The notes beneath the pieces were generated by a model. The model did not search any database. It saw only the letters and a program-made list of their open reading frames with translations, and was not told the origin of the DNA. Source: Thermohalobaculum sp050043005 (GTDB lineage Bacteria; Pseudomonadota; Alphaproteobacteria; Rhodobacterales; Rhodobacteraceae). Taken from it: a stretch of 30,579 nt of DNA. Below, one piece after another: positions 1 to 8,187 of the stretch. Both the position numbers and the translations under genes were made by a program. The stretch is taken from NCBI GenBank assembly GCA_050043005.1, contig JBHJIZ010000065.1, positions 1 through 30,579 of the forward strand, given 5' to 3'. Each line of letters starts with the position of its first letter. The first letter of the stretch is position 1.

Positions 1-135
1 CCGCGCCTCCCGCCCCGGCGTCGCGAATTTTAAACCGGTTTTCGATGTTATTTTATCTCTCCCCGTTTGAGGGGGCGTCCCCCCCGCCCGCCCCCTCCTC
101 CGCCAACCGTGGCGCGCACCCGAACCATGTGAGAG

Positions 136-924
136 ATGCCGGAGATGGATTACGGCGACTACCTTAGACTGGATCGCGTCCTCGACGCTCAGGCCCCACT
201 GTCCGACGCGCCGGACGAGATGCTGTTTATCATCCAGCATCAAACCTCGGAGCTTTGGATGAAGCTGATCCTGCACGAATTGGGTGCGGCTCGTGCGGCC
301 ATCGGTGACGACCGGCTTACCAAGGCGTTCAAAGGCATCACCCGCTGTGCCCGGATATTCGAGCAATTGAACGGCGCGTGGGACGTTCTGCGGACCATGA
401 CGCCGTCCGACTACACGAGCTTTCGCGAAGCGTTGGGGCAGAGTTCGGGCTTCCAATCCGTGCAATACCGGCTGATCGAGTTTCTGCTGGGCAATCGTGA
501 CCTTTCCAAAGTCCGGATGCATCGTGATCGCGCGGAAGACCATGCGCAACTGTCCGCCGAGCTTACGGCACCGTCGCTCTACGATGCGGCGCTAGACTGC
601 GCGGCGCGGCGCGGCCACAAGCTGCCCTTGGCGCATGTCGAACGCGATCGCGCCCGACCGCATCAGGCGGATCCAGACCTCATTGCGCTATGGGCGACCG
701 TTTACCGGGATCCGACAGCGCACTGGAGCCTTTATGACCTTGGCGAGAAACTGGTCGATCTGGAAGACTATTTTCGACGCTGGCGGTTCAACCACGTGAC
801 GACCGTCGAACGGGTCATCGGGTTGAAACGCGGAACAGGCGGATCCTCGGGCGTCGGGTATCTGAAGAAGATGCTCGAGGTCGAGCTGTTCCCCGACCTC
901 TGGCGCGTCAGAACGGAGCTTTGA
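136..924 (+). CDS. kynA: Tryptophan 2,3-dioxygenase
   Basis: Heme dioxygenase that opens the indole ring of L-tryptophan to N-formylkynurenine, the first step of the kynurenine pathway in the cytoplasm. The 262-aa protein shows the family signatures SYGDYL-like YGDYLRLD (6-13), FIIQHQTSELW (31-41), SGFQSVQYR and KRGTGGSSG. Compared with the well-studied Xanthomonas enzyme, residues fall at a constant offset of 20: H35 matches the active-site His55, R97 matches the substrate-binding Arg117 and H220 (in FNHVTTVER) matches the heme ligand His240, so all key residues are kept. An alternative ATG lies at 145, before YGDYL; either start keeps the whole enzyme. The stop is 2 nt before the GTG of the CoA ligase, so the two are co-transcribed. 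No kynurenine formamidase or kynureninase is in the window; they may lie upstream or elsewhere. Confidence 0.95.
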   Translation: MPEMDYGDYLRLDRVLDAQAPLSDAPDEMLFIIQHQTSELWMKLILHELGAARAAIGDDRLTKAFKGITRCARIFEQLNGAWDVLRTMTPSDYTSFREALGQSSGFQSVQYRLIEFLLGNRDLSKVRMHRDRAEDHAQLSAELTAPSLYDAALDCAARRGHKLPLAHVERDRARPHQADPDLIALWATVYRDPTAHWSLYDLGEKLVDLEDYFRRWRFNHVTTVERVIGLKRGTGGSSGVGYLKKMLEVELFPDLWRVRTEL

Positions 925-926
925 CC

Positions 927-2555
927 GTGGAGCTTGGCCCCTCTGCTCATGTCGACCCATTCGCCCGGGACAACCTGCCGCCGAAGGACCAGTGGCCCGA
1001 TTTCCTTCTGGACGGGTTCGACTATCCCGATCACCTGAACGCGGCAGTCGAGCTTACAGACAAGCAGGTCGCTTCAGGACATGGCGACCGTATCGCGCTG
1101 ATCGGCAATGGACGCCAGCGCACCTATAAGGAATTGACCGACTGGACCAACCGCATCGCCCGGACCCTGGTCGAGGATTATGGCGTGGTGCCCGGCAACC
1201 GGGTCCTGATCCGCAGCGCCAACAACCCGGCGATGGTTGCGTGCTGGTTGGCCGCGACCAAAGCCGGAGCCGTCGTGGTCAACACGATGCCGATGCTGCG
1301 CGCGGGCGAATTGGCGAAGATCGTTGAAAAGGCCGAAATTTCGATGGCGCTGTGCGACACGCGGCTGATGGACGAGTTGGTCGCCTGCGCCAAGGACAGC
1401 CGGTTCCTGGACAAGGTGATCGGTTTTGACGGCACCGCCAACCATGATGCCGAACTGGACCGGCTGGCACTCGGCAAACCTGTCACGTTCGAAGCGGTTC
1501 CGACGGGCCAGGACGATGTCGCGTTGCTCGGGTTTACGTCGGGCACGACGGGCTCGCCCAAGGCGACGATGCACTTCCATCGCGACCTGATGATCATCGC
1601 AGACGGCTATGCGCGAGAGGTGCTTGGCGTCACGCCGGACGATGTGTTTGTCGGGTCGCCACCTCTGGCTTTTACGTTTGGTCTCGGCGGTTTAGCGGTC
1701 TTCCCGCTGCGCTTCGGCGCGACCGCATGTCTGCTGGAGCAGGCAAGTCCACCCAATATGGTCGAGATCATTCAGACCCATCGGGCAACCGTGTGCTTCA
1801 CCGCCCCGACCGCCTATCGCGCCATGCTGGCCGCGATGGAGGAGGGCGCGGATCTGTCCTCGCTGCGCGCGGCCGTATCGGCTGGTGAGACGCTGCCAGC
1901 GCCGGTTTACGAGGACTGGATGCGCAAGACCGGAAAGCCGATGCTGGATGGTATCGGCGCGACCGAGATGCTGCACATCTTTCTGACGAACCGTTTCGAC
2001 GATCATGCGCCCGCCTGCACCGGGCGGCCGGTGGCGGGTTATGAGGCCAGAATTGTGGACGATACGATGACCGAGCTGCCACGCGGGACCGTCGGACGAC
2101 TGGCGGTGCGCGGGCCGACCGGATGCCGCTATCTGGCCGACGACCGCCAGGCTGGTTATGTCCAAGACGGCTGGAACCTGACCGGTGACGCGTTCTGGCA
2201 GGATGAGGCCGGGACCTTCCATTTCGCTGCGCGCAACGACGACATGATCGTCTCGGCCGGTTACAACATCGCCGGTCCCGAGATCGAGGCGGCATTGCTG
2301 GGCCATCCGGATGTGGCGGAATGCGCGGTCGTGGGCGCCCCAGATCTTGAGCGCGGAGAGATCGTGGAGGCACATGTTGTGCTGCGCGACGGGATCGCTC
2401 CGCACGAAGTGCTGGTCAAGCTGTTGCAGGACCACGTCAGGGCGACCATCGCGCCGTACAAGTATCCCCGCCGGGTCGTCTTCACAAAGGCTCTGCCGAA
2501 GACGCAGACTGGCAAGATCCAGCGGTTCCGACTGAAGGAGGGCGCGCATGCATAA
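927..2555 (+). CDS. Acyl-CoA synthetase, probable 2-aminobenzoate (anthranilate)-CoA ligase
   Basis: ANL-superfamily adenylating enzyme of 542 aa that would activate an aromatic acid to its CoA thioester using ATP. The phosphate-binding loop TSGTTGSPK is near residues 204-212, the YNIAGPEIE hinge region precedes the C-terminal domain, and the catalytic lysine lies in PKTQTGKIQR (about K530). The overall pattern is that of benzoate/2-aminobenzoate-CoA ligases. Position directly after tryptophan dioxygenase makes anthranilate, the kynurenine-pathway product, the best substrate guess; this is inference. The TTG at 921 also opens the frame, but the GGAG at 915-918 sits 8 nt before the GTG at 927, which I therefore prefer. 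The 3' end overlaps the RidA gene by 8 nt. A later 2-aminobenzoyl-CoA monooxygenase/reductase is not seen here. Confidence 0.87.
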   Translation: MELGPSAHVDPFARDNLPPKDQWPDFLLDGFDYPDHLNAAVELTDKQVASGHGDRIALIGNGRQRTYKELTDWTNRIARTLVEDYGVVPGNRVLIRSANNPAMVACWLAATKAGAVVVNTMPMLRAGELAKIVEKAEISMALCDTRLMDELVACAKDSRFLDKVIGFDGTANHDAELDRLALGKPVTFEAVPTGQDDVALLGFTSGTTGSPKATMHFHRDLMIIADGYAREVLGVTPDDVFVGSPPLAFTFGLGGLAVFPLRFGATACLLEQASPPNMVEIIQTHRATVCFTAPTAYRAMLAAMEEGADLSSLRAAVSAGETLPAPVYEDWMRKTGKPMLDGIGATEMLHIFLTNRFDDHAPACTGRPVAGYEARIVDDTMTELPRGTVGRLAVRGPTGCRYLADDRQAGYVQDGWNLTGDAFWQDEAGTFHFAARNDDMIVSAGYNIAGPEIEAALLGHPDVAECAVVGAPDLERGEIVEAHVVLRDGIAPHEVLVKLLQDHVRATIAPYKYPRRVVFTKALPKTQTGKIQRFRLKEGAHA

Positions 2556-2943
2556 GGTCATTCATCCAGAAGGCTGGAAGCCCGCGAAGGGCTACGCGAA
2601 CGGTGTTCTGGCGACCGGCCGGACGTTGTATGTCGGTGGCCAGATCGGCTGGACGGCCGACCAAGTCTTTGAAACCGATGACTTTATTGGCCAGGTGGCG
2701 CAGGCTCTGCGCAACATCGTGGACGTGGTCGAGGCAGCAGGCGGCAAGCCTGAACACATCGTCCGCCTGACCTGGTTCCTGATCGACAAGTCGGAGTACG
2801 TTGCCCGGCAACAGGAGCTGGGCGCCGTCTATCGCGATGTGCTGGGGCGGCACTTTCCGGCCATGTCACTGTTCGTGATTTCAGGTCTTCTAGAAGACCG
2901 TGCCAAGGTCGAGATCGAGGCGACAGCGGTGATCCTGGATTAG
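2548..2943 (+). CDS. RidA/YjgF family protein
   Basis: A 131-aa member of the RidA (YjgF/YER057c/UK114) family, small trimeric proteins of which some deaminate reactive enamine/imine intermediates and others act in aromatic catabolism. Seen here: the N-terminal LATGRTLYVGGQIGW segment, the central QALRNIVDVVEAAGG helix and the C-terminal FPAMSLFVISGLLEDRAKVEIEA strand region, typical length. The usual arginine of the imine-deaminase pocket (R in a C-R-V or similar motif) is not obvious, so I do not assign imine deaminase activity. The ATG lies inside the end of the CoA ligase gene (8-nt overlap) behind a GGAGG, indicating translational coupling. Context suggests a role in anthranilyl-CoA or kynurenine breakdown, as reported for RidA-like genes in other aromatic operons; that is inference. 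Confidence 0.85.
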   Translation: MHKVIHPEGWKPAKGYANGVLATGRTLYVGGQIGWTADQVFETDDFIGQVAQALRNIVDVVEAAGGKPEHIVRLTWFLIDKSEYVARQQELGAVYRDVLGRHFPAMSLFVISGLLEDRAKVEIEATAVILD

Positions 2944-2950
2944 CATCTCT

Positions 2951-2969
2951 CGGCGCGTTCGGCGCGCCG
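2951..2969 (+). terminator. Hairpin after the tryptophan operon
   Basis: A 7-bp perfect stem CGGCGCG/CGCGCCG with a TTCGG loop begins 8 nt after the stop of the RidA-like gene. It is GC-only and has no T-run, so it may be an mRNA 3'-end stabiliser or a weak or Rho-assisted terminator rather than a classical intrinsic one. Confidence 0.45.
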
Positions 2970-3090
2970 GACAGATGCGGAACACGGGGGTGAAATCCCG
3001 CGTGACGTGGCTCGTGATTTTCGTCATGTAATTTTCAATTAACCGGATATGAGAGCGGTTGAGAACGCGCCCGGGCATTGGTGAACAAAA

Positions 3091-3111
3091 GGTCAATACA
3101 CCCCTGTCAGG
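3091..3111. repeat. Left copy of a 21-bp direct repeat flanking the UPF0261 gene
   Basis: This 21-bp sequence (starts GGTCAATACACC, ends CTGTCAGG) is repeated without mismatch at 4379-4399. The left copy overlaps the stop codon (3107-3109) of the minus-strand UPF0261 gene. Sequence similarity stops at both edges of the 21 bp. Confidence 0.9.
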
Positions 3112-4348
3112 CGGCGACGCCGGGCGCGACCAGGCCATCTGCACACCACCGGTCGAAAAGCGTCAGCACCGACCTGGCGAACGCCTCGTCGTTGATGTGC
3201 GCCGAGACCTGAATCAACCGATTGGCGGGGATTGCCTTGCGCATTTCTTCGAAGAACGCGGCCTGCGCGGCTGGGTCGTGCGCGGGCTCTCCCGGCTTGT
3301 CCCATTCCTCGATGCCACCGAGCGGCAGGAACACCTGCACGGGGGTCTTTGACGGGGCGATGCGGCGGGCGATCTCGCGCGCGGTTTCGCGACGTTCCTC
3401 GGCGTTCAGACCCGACGATTTGATCAGCCGGTTGTGGGCATGGAACGGACGATCCTGATATCGGTCTGGGATCTCCTGCCAGCCCGCGAAGTCGATCAGG
3501 TCAAGACAGCCCGGCGCGATCATCTGCGGGGTGCCGGCACGTCCCGCGCCGAGCATCCGGTCAGGACCCGCATGAACCACCGACCCCGCCATCAGGTTGC
3601 CAAGCTCGGGCAGCGCGAAGTCCATCACGCACGCAAAGCCGCCCTTTGCCGCGATGTTCTCGAAGGCCATGCCGCCCATTCCGGTGGCGTGGAAGATCGC
3701 AACCTCGAACCCTCGGTCCTCGAGCGCGGGTTTGAGGTGCTTCATGTAGGAAAGGCACGACGACCCAAGCGAGGTCATGCCAACTACGGGCCGATCGATG
3801 GCGGGCCGCTCAACAGCGCGGGCAGCGCCCAGGACAGCACCCGCCGCCTGGGACAGCGATGCCTTGCAGACCGAGTTCAGGCCGTAGAGGCCGCCTGCCC
3901 AGAGGATCATCTGGATGTCCGAGGACAGACGGTCCGGTGGAATCAACGGCGAGAACGAGACCGTCGAGACAACGTATTTCGGCACGCCCAACGGCAGTGC
4001 CTGGCAGACATCCAACGCAAGGTCGGTGCCCATGGTCCCGCCCAGGATGACGACACCGTCGATGCGCCCCTGTTGGTGGAGGTCTGCGGTCAGCCGGGAC
4101 GCCCCCAGCGCCATGATCTGCATGGCTGTATTCTCTTCACCGGAGTCGCTCGCGGCCTGGATCGAACTGTCCGCCGCCTGAGCCACCTGATACTTGGAGA
4201 CATCGCACGGCGCGGAGGGTTCCCCCAGAACACTGACATCCATCGTCAGGACGCCCCCGCCCTGCCCCGCAATGCAGCTGGCCATGTAGCTAAGCTCGGC
4301 GTCCTTGGTGTCCCACGTCCCGACGATCAGGATGGTCTTGTCGGTCAT
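3107..4348 (-). CDS. UPF0261 (Tm-1-like ATP-binding) family protein
   Basis: A 413-aa protein of the UPF0261 / Tm-1-like family. The start MTDKTILIVGTWDTKDAEL is the characteristic N-terminal motif, and the family's N-terminal ATP-binding-like domain (to about 190) and C-terminal domain (PVVGMTSLGSSCLSYMK onward) are both complete. Members include the N-terminal half of the plant Tm-1 resistance protein; bacterial roles are not firmly established and no catalytic reaction should be inferred. The ATG at 4348 is preceded by GGAGG with good spacing. The gene is monocistronic on the minus strand, divergent from the aminotransferase, and is bracketed by a perfect 21-bp direct repeat, with the upstream copy 31-51 nt before the ATG, suggesting a regulatory site. 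Confidence 0.9.
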   Translation of the reverse strand: MTDKTILIVGTWDTKDAELSYMASCIAGQGGGVLTMDVSVLGEPSAPCDVSKYQVAQAADSSIQAASDSGEENTAMQIMALGASRLTADLHQQGRIDGVVILGGTMGTDLALDVCQALPLGVPKYVVSTVSFSPLIPPDRLSSDIQMILWAGGLYGLNSVCKASLSQAAGAVLGAARAVERPAIDRPVVGMTSLGSSCLSYMKHLKPALEDRGFEVAIFHATGMGGMAFENIAAKGGFACVMDFALPELGNLMAGSVVHAGPDRMLGAGRAGTPQMIAPGCLDLIDFAGWQEIPDRYQDRPFHAHNRLIKSSGLNAEERRETAREIARRIAPSKTPVQVFLPLGGIEEWDKPGEPAHDPAAQAAFFEEMRKAIPANRLIQVSAHINDEAFARSVLTLFDRWCADGLVAPGVAA

Positions 4349-4378
4349 GGAGCCTCCGCCGCCTCACCGTTGAAACAT

Positions 4379-4399
4379 GGTCAATACACCCCTGTCAGG
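4379..4399. repeat. Right copy of the 21-bp direct repeat
   Basis: Perfect second copy of the sequence at 3091-3111. It lies in the 147-nt divergent region between the UPF0261 gene and the aminotransferase, 31 nt upstream of the UPF0261 ATG. Read on the minus strand it ends in TTGACC, which could serve as a -35 element, although I see no convincing -10 at the right distance. Confidence 0.9.
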
Positions 4400-4495
4400 A
4401 CACGCATGTCTGGCGGGCCGAAAACGATTGTCGCCTTCCCGGCTTGCTGTCAAACTTTAGCGCGATCCCATCGCTCCCCCCGGAAAGGCCGCACC

Positions 4496-5845
4496 ATGAA
4501 GGACGACAACTTTCTCAAAGAGAACAACGCGCGGCATATGTGGCACCCGATGGGGCATCCCGGAAAGCTGCAGAAGGATGTGCCGGTCATCATTACCGGG
4601 GCCGAGGGCTGCCACATCACCGACATCGACGGCCATCGCACCATTGATGGGGTCGGGGGGCTTTGGAACGTGAACCTGGGCTATTCCTGCGACCCGATCA
4701 AAGCGGCGATCCGGGAGCAATTGAAGACGCTGCCCTATTATTCGGCCTTTGCGGGCACGTCGAACGATGCGGCGATCGAGCTGTCGTGGGAACTGCGCCA
4801 GTGGTTCGCGACCGAGGGGATGGGCCGGGCGTTCTTCACCTCCGGCGGATCGGACTCGGTCGAGACAGCTTTGCGGCTGGCGCGGCAATACCACAAGATC
4901 AAGGGCGCGCCGGGACGCACCAAGTTCCTGAGCCTGAAGAAGGGCTATCACGGCACGCATTTCGGCGGTGCCTCGGTCAATGGGAACAACCGGTTTCGGA
5001 CGAGCTACGAGCCGCTGCTGACCGGGTGTCACCACCTGCCCGCGCCCTATCCCTATCGCGATCCGCACGGGATCACCGATCCGGCGGCACTGGCGCAGCA
5101 CATTCTTCAAGTCGCCGAAGACGAAATTGCGTTTCAGGGCGCTGGCACCATCGCCGCCTTCATCATGGAACCGATCCTCGGCGCGGGCGGTGTGCATGTG
5201 CCGCATGAGAGCCTGATGCCCGGGATGCGCGAGATCTGCTCGAGACACGGCATCCTGATGATTGCGGACGAGGTGATCACAGGGTTCGGGCGCAGCGGCG
5301 ACTGGTGCGGATCGCGGCATTGGGGCGTGGCCCCCGACATGATGTGCACCGCGAAAGCGATCACGAACGGCTACTTCCCGTTCGGTGCGGCGATGATTTC
5401 GGAAGCCGTCGCCGAGGTGTTCGAGAGCGCGGGCGCCGAGGGGTCGATCGGCCATGGGTACACGTACTCGGCGCACCCGGTCGGCGCAGCGGCAGCACTG
5501 GCGTGCCTGGCCGAGACCAGGCGGCTGAACGTCGTCGAGAACGCCGCGGCGCGCGGAACACAACTGTTCAACGGGCTGAAGGCCCTGCAGGACAAGCACG
5601 AGATCATCGGCGACGTGCGCGGCGGGCACGGGCTGATGACGGCGTTCGAGATGGTCTCGGACCGCGCGGCCAAGACGCCGGTCACGCCCGATGTTGGGCT
5701 GAAGGTGCAGGGGCTTGTCTATGAGAATGGTGCGATGGTCCGGGCATCGGGTGCGAACGTGATCCTGTCGCCACCGCTGGTGGTTTCCGAGCACGAGGCG
5801 GCGACAGTGCTGAACGCTGTCGATGCGGCGCTGTCCAGCCTGTGA
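4496..5845 (+). CDS. Class III PLP-dependent aminotransferase
   Basis: A 449-aa fold-type I aminotransferase of the class III (omega-amino acid / beta-alanine:pyruvate-like) group, transferring an amino group from an omega-amine or amino acid to a keto acid with pyridoxal phosphate. The PLP-ring aspartate is D258 in IADEVITGFGRSG and the Schiff-base lysine is K287 in CTAKAITNGYFP; the phosphate-binding segment TSGGSDSVETALR and the HGYTYSAHPVG segment are also present. Length is normal. The frame stays open far upstream (to 3434), but only because it runs antisense to the UPF0261 gene; ATG 4496 is followed by the family N-terminus (NARHMWHPMGHP). Substrate cannot be read from the sequence. 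Transcribed divergently from the UPF0261 gene. Confidence 0.92.
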   Translation: MKDDNFLKENNARHMWHPMGHPGKLQKDVPVIITGAEGCHITDIDGHRTIDGVGGLWNVNLGYSCDPIKAAIREQLKTLPYYSAFAGTSNDAAIELSWELRQWFATEGMGRAFFTSGGSDSVETALRLARQYHKIKGAPGRTKFLSLKKGYHGTHFGGASVNGNNRFRTSYEPLLTGCHHLPAPYPYRDPHGITDPAALAQHILQVAEDEIAFQGAGTIAAFIMEPILGAGGVHVPHESLMPGMREICSRHGILMIADEVITGFGRSGDWCGSRHWGVAPDMMCTAKAITNGYFPFGAAMISEAVAEVFESAGAEGSIGHGYTYSAHPVGAAAALACLAETRRLNVVENAAARGTQLFNGLKALQDKHEIIGDVRGGHGLMTAFEMVSDRAAKTPVTPDVGLKVQGLVYENGAMVRASGANVILSPPLVVSEHEAATVLNAVDAALSSL

Positions 5846-5927
5846 CAGAAGCCTCATCGCACCGGTTGAGCGTAGAGGGATCCAAGAGGTCGGCGGCGAT
5901 GACGGGACGGTTCGACTGGTCGGCGAC

Positions 5928-5977
5928 GTGGCACCTGCGATCATCGACACCGCGCCTTCACGCGATGGTGGTGCCAC
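5928..5977. other. Inverted repeat in the 246-nt gap before azlC
   Basis: Arms GTGGCACC (5928-5935) and GGTGCCAC (5970-5977) are perfectly complementary with a 34-nt spacer. It lies between the aminotransferase stop and azlC. It could be a terminator stem or an operator half-site pair; nothing else in 5846-6091 looks coding. Confidence 0.35.
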
Positions 5978-6091
5978 TTCCCTGAAACGATTTCTCTGAC
6001 GCTTGGCGGCAAACGATCAGGACACGCGACGCTGCGGCCAGAAAGATCTCCTCTGCCAGAATTGAGTTGGCCGGACAGAAAGGTGACAGAC

Positions 6092-6787
6092 ATGACCACA
6101 GCTTCCGTCTGCATGACGCTGTCCGGAGTTGTGCGGGGTGCGCGGCGGCTTGCACCGCTGGCCGTCTTCATGACCCCTTTGGGCATGGCCTATGGGGTTG
6201 CGGCCATCGAGAGTGGGATGTCGAGCGCACACGCCATCGCGTCGAGCATCCTAGTCTATAGCGCCGCCGCACAGTTCACGGCGGTTGATTTCTGGGGACC
6301 GGACATATCGCTGGTCGCGCTGTTCCTGGTGACTCTGGCGGTCAGCGCGCGGCATGTCATTATGGGGGCGGCCCTGTCGCCCTGGGTCAATCAGCTTGAC
6401 GCAAAGCGCCGCATACTGGGCGCCGCATTCCTGTCCGACCCCAACTTTGCCTATGCGCATACGGCACTGAAACAGAACGAAAACGACGTTGGCGTGCTGG
6501 TTGGCGCCGGTGCGATAACCTGGTCGACCTGGGTCTTGGGAACTGCGGTTGGTGCGATTGCCGGCACGCAACTGGGAGACCCGCGCACCTATGGTATCGA
6601 CGTTCTGATGCCGGTCTACTTTGCAGCGCTGGTTGTCCCGGGCCTGCTCTCGGACACGCGGTGGGTGTTCGCAGTCGTCGCGGCCTTTGTCGCCGTCGCA
6701 TCGCAACCGTTCGTTCCGACAGGCTGGAACATCATCTTGGCAGCCCTCGCGGGTGGCGTGGTGGGGGTCTGGACCGTTGATGAGTGA
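6092..6787 (+). CDS. azlC: AzlC family branched-chain amino acid exporter, large subunit
   Basis: Integral membrane protein of 231 aa of the LIV-E/AzlC family, which together with a small AzlD subunit exports branched-chain amino acids or analogues. The N-terminal APLAVFMTPLGMAYGVAAIESGM segment matches the family start, several hydrophobic segments follow, and the conserved SARHVIMGAALSPW and FLSDPNFAYA regions are present. The frame opens with a TTG at 6062, but ATG 6092 is preceded by AGAAAGGTG with good spacing and is preferred. The last 8 nt overlap azlD (ATGAGTGA junction), a typical arrangement for this pair. Confidence 0.9.
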   Translation: MTTASVCMTLSGVVRGARRLAPLAVFMTPLGMAYGVAAIESGMSSAHAIASSILVYSAAAQFTAVDFWGPDISLVALFLVTLAVSARHVIMGAALSPWVNQLDAKRRILGAAFLSDPNFAYAHTALKQNENDVGVLVGAGAITWSTWVLGTAVGAIAGTQLGDPRTYGIDVLMPVYFAALVVPGLLSDTRWVFAVVAAFVAVASQPFVPTGWNIILAALAGGVVGVWTVDE

Positions 6788-7085
6788 GCCGTTGGCCTGG
6801 CTGGCCGTTGCCATGATGGCAGCGACGCTGTTCGCGCTGCGCTATGCGGGCTTCGCGATCATGCGATACGTGCGGATCACACCGAAGATCGAGCTGTTCC
6901 TTGAGAAGATGTCGGTGTCGGTCCTGGTGGCAATCGTGGCCTCTTCGCTGGTGACGGGCGGTTTCCGCACCGCGGCAGCCGTGGCCTTCGGGGTTGCCAC
7001 GATGCTGGCGACAAAAAGCCCCGTCGCAGCGATGCTCGTCGGGATCGGGATCGGGGCGGCCTGGGTCGGTTTCACCGGCGTTTGA
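6780..7085 (+). CDS. azlD: AzlD family small subunit
   Basis: A 101-aa hydrophobic protein with about four membrane segments, the usual size and layout of AzlD, the partner required by AzlC for branched-chain amino acid export. The family-like ALRYAGFAIMRYVRITPKIE segment near the N-terminus and SVLVAIVASSLVTGG in the middle support the call. Its ATG overlaps the AzlC stop by 8 nt, so the two are translationally coupled. Confidence 0.88.
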   Translation: MSEPLAWLAVAMMAATLFALRYAGFAIMRYVRITPKIELFLEKMSVSVLVAIVASSLVTGGFRTAAAVAFGVATMLATKSPVAAMLVGIGIGAAWVGFTGV

Positions 7086-7166
7086 GCGTCACGCGGCGCA
7101 AGCGTGCGGTTGGAACGTGTCCGCGCTGGATGTCGTCGGCACGTTGAACACTCCGCGATCCGTCCA

Positions 7167-8060
7167 TCAGGTCCGGCGTATGACCGGGTCGGTATAAAGC
7201 TGGCGGGCGATGTCCGTGAAGCTTTGCACCGCACGCAGGTCGGACTTGTCCGATGGCGTGACCAGGCAGTGGCCATAGCTTTCGGGCATCTCACGGATCG
7301 GCACCGAGACGAGCTGGCGTGACGGGAACATGCTGTTCTCCAGCAGAACGCCGATGCCGATGCCATGCAGCAGCGCCTCGCGCACCAGCGGGAAGGTTGC
7401 AGTTTGGATGACGCGGCGCATTTCCTGCCCATGCTCGGCCATCTTCTGGCGCACGAGCCGCTGGGTGAGCGAGCCGTCCTCGGGCAGGACGAGCAGTTCC
7501 TGGGAGAGATCGCCGAGCGTGACCTCGGGCCGAGATGCCAACGGGTGTTCCTGTCGCATGCGTGCCCTGTAGCAGGTGCGCTCGAGCTCGAGCACCATGG
7601 CGCCGGGGACGGGATCCGGTTCGGTGACGATGGCGATGTCGGCGTCGCGCGCGAGAACGGTTTCCATCGCCACGGACCAGGGAACGAGGCTGAAGAAGAT
7701 CTGCACCTCCGGGTAGAGGCGCGAGTACTCGGAAAGGATCGGCATTGCTGGGCGCGGGGCGTTCGCGATGATCCGGAGCGACCCGGCGGAGAGATCGCCA
7801 TAGGCCGCGACTTTCTCCGCGATCTGCTGTTCCAGCGCCAGCATCCGGTCCGAGATGTCGAACAGGCCACGCCCCGCCGAGGTGAGTTCCAACCCGTCCC
7901 GCCGCCGGACGAATAGCTGCGCGCCCATGGTCTTTTCCAGCTTGGCGACGTGCTGGGTGACGGCGGATTGCGTCAGGCCCATCGCCTCGGCCGCGCGTGA
8001 GAATGAGCGGGCCCGCGCGACCTGCGTGAAGGCGGCGATGTGATACGGGCTGGGTTTCAT
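7167..8060 (-). CDS. LysR-type transcriptional regulator
   Basis: A 297-aa LysR-family DNA-binding regulator. The winged helix-turn-helix occupies roughly residues 1-60 (YHIAAFTQVARARSFSRAAE, then LTQSAVTQHVAKLE), followed by the linker helix and a periplasmic-binding-like effector domain to the end. Length is standard. It is divergently transcribed from the ABC importer operon that starts at 8188, and a textbook T-N11-A site (8101-8115) lies between them; the natural inference is that it controls the importer and itself in response to the transported compound or a derivative. Confidence 0.93.
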   Translation of the reverse strand: MKPSPYHIAAFTQVARARSFSRAAEAMGLTQSAVTQHVAKLEKTMGAQLFVRRRDGLELTSAGRGLFDISDRMLALEQQIAEKVAAYGDLSAGSLRIIANAPRPAMPILSEYSRLYPEVQIFFSLVPWSVAMETVLARDADIAIVTEPDPVPGAMVLELERTCYRARMRQEHPLASRPEVTLGDLSQELLVLPEDGSLTQRLVRQKMAEHGQEMRRVIQTATFPLVREALLHGIGIGVLLENSMFPSRQLVSVPIREMPESYGHCLVTPSDKSDLRAVQSFTDIARQLYTDPVIRRT

Positions 8061-8100
8061 GACGGTTCCACAACCAAGAAGCGATGCGGCTCACCTGGCC

Positions 8101-8115
8101 ATTAGCCACACTAAT
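8101..8115. promoter_or_regulatory. LysR-type operator (T-N11-A)
   Basis: ATTAG-N5-CTAAT is a perfect inverted repeat containing the T-N11-A pattern bound by LysR-type regulators. It lies 41 nt upstream of the LysR ATG and 73 nt upstream of the ABC ATPase ATG. Confidence 0.65.
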
Positions 8116-8129
8116 ATGACGTCATTATA
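8116..8129. promoter_or_regulatory. ATGACGTCAT palindrome and -10-like box
   Basis: A perfect 10-bp palindrome (8116-8125) directly abuts the LysR box. On the minus strand 8124-8129 reads TATAAT, a consensus -10 for the LysR gene; a clear -35 at 17 nt is missing, which would fit an activator- or autoregulator-dependent promoter. Confidence 0.4.
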
Positions 8130-8187
8130 ACGATAACGGCGTTTGTTAATCGTGATGGCGTCGGCGCAGAGGCGATTCGGGGACGTC

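Noticed and set aside
1..33. Possible last codons of an upstream gene ending with TAA at 31-33
   Set aside because: Only ten codons are visible and the composition (PRLPPRRREF) gives no family; cannot be supported.
193..270. Residues 193-270 of the repeat protein as a coiled coil (positions given in protein residues of the gene at 22434)
   Set aside because: The period is six, not seven, with no heptad pattern of hydrophobic residues.
3091..4399. UPF0261 gene as the cargo of an insertion sequence with 21-bp target duplication
   Set aside because: No transposase and no inverted terminal repeats; 21 bp is also longer than typical target duplications. Kept as an unexplained repeat instead.
3434..4495. 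Long N-terminal extension of the aminotransferase frame (354 codons)
   Set aside because: It lies fully antisense to the UPF0261 gene, has no family similarity, and the aminotransferase N-terminus begins at 4496.
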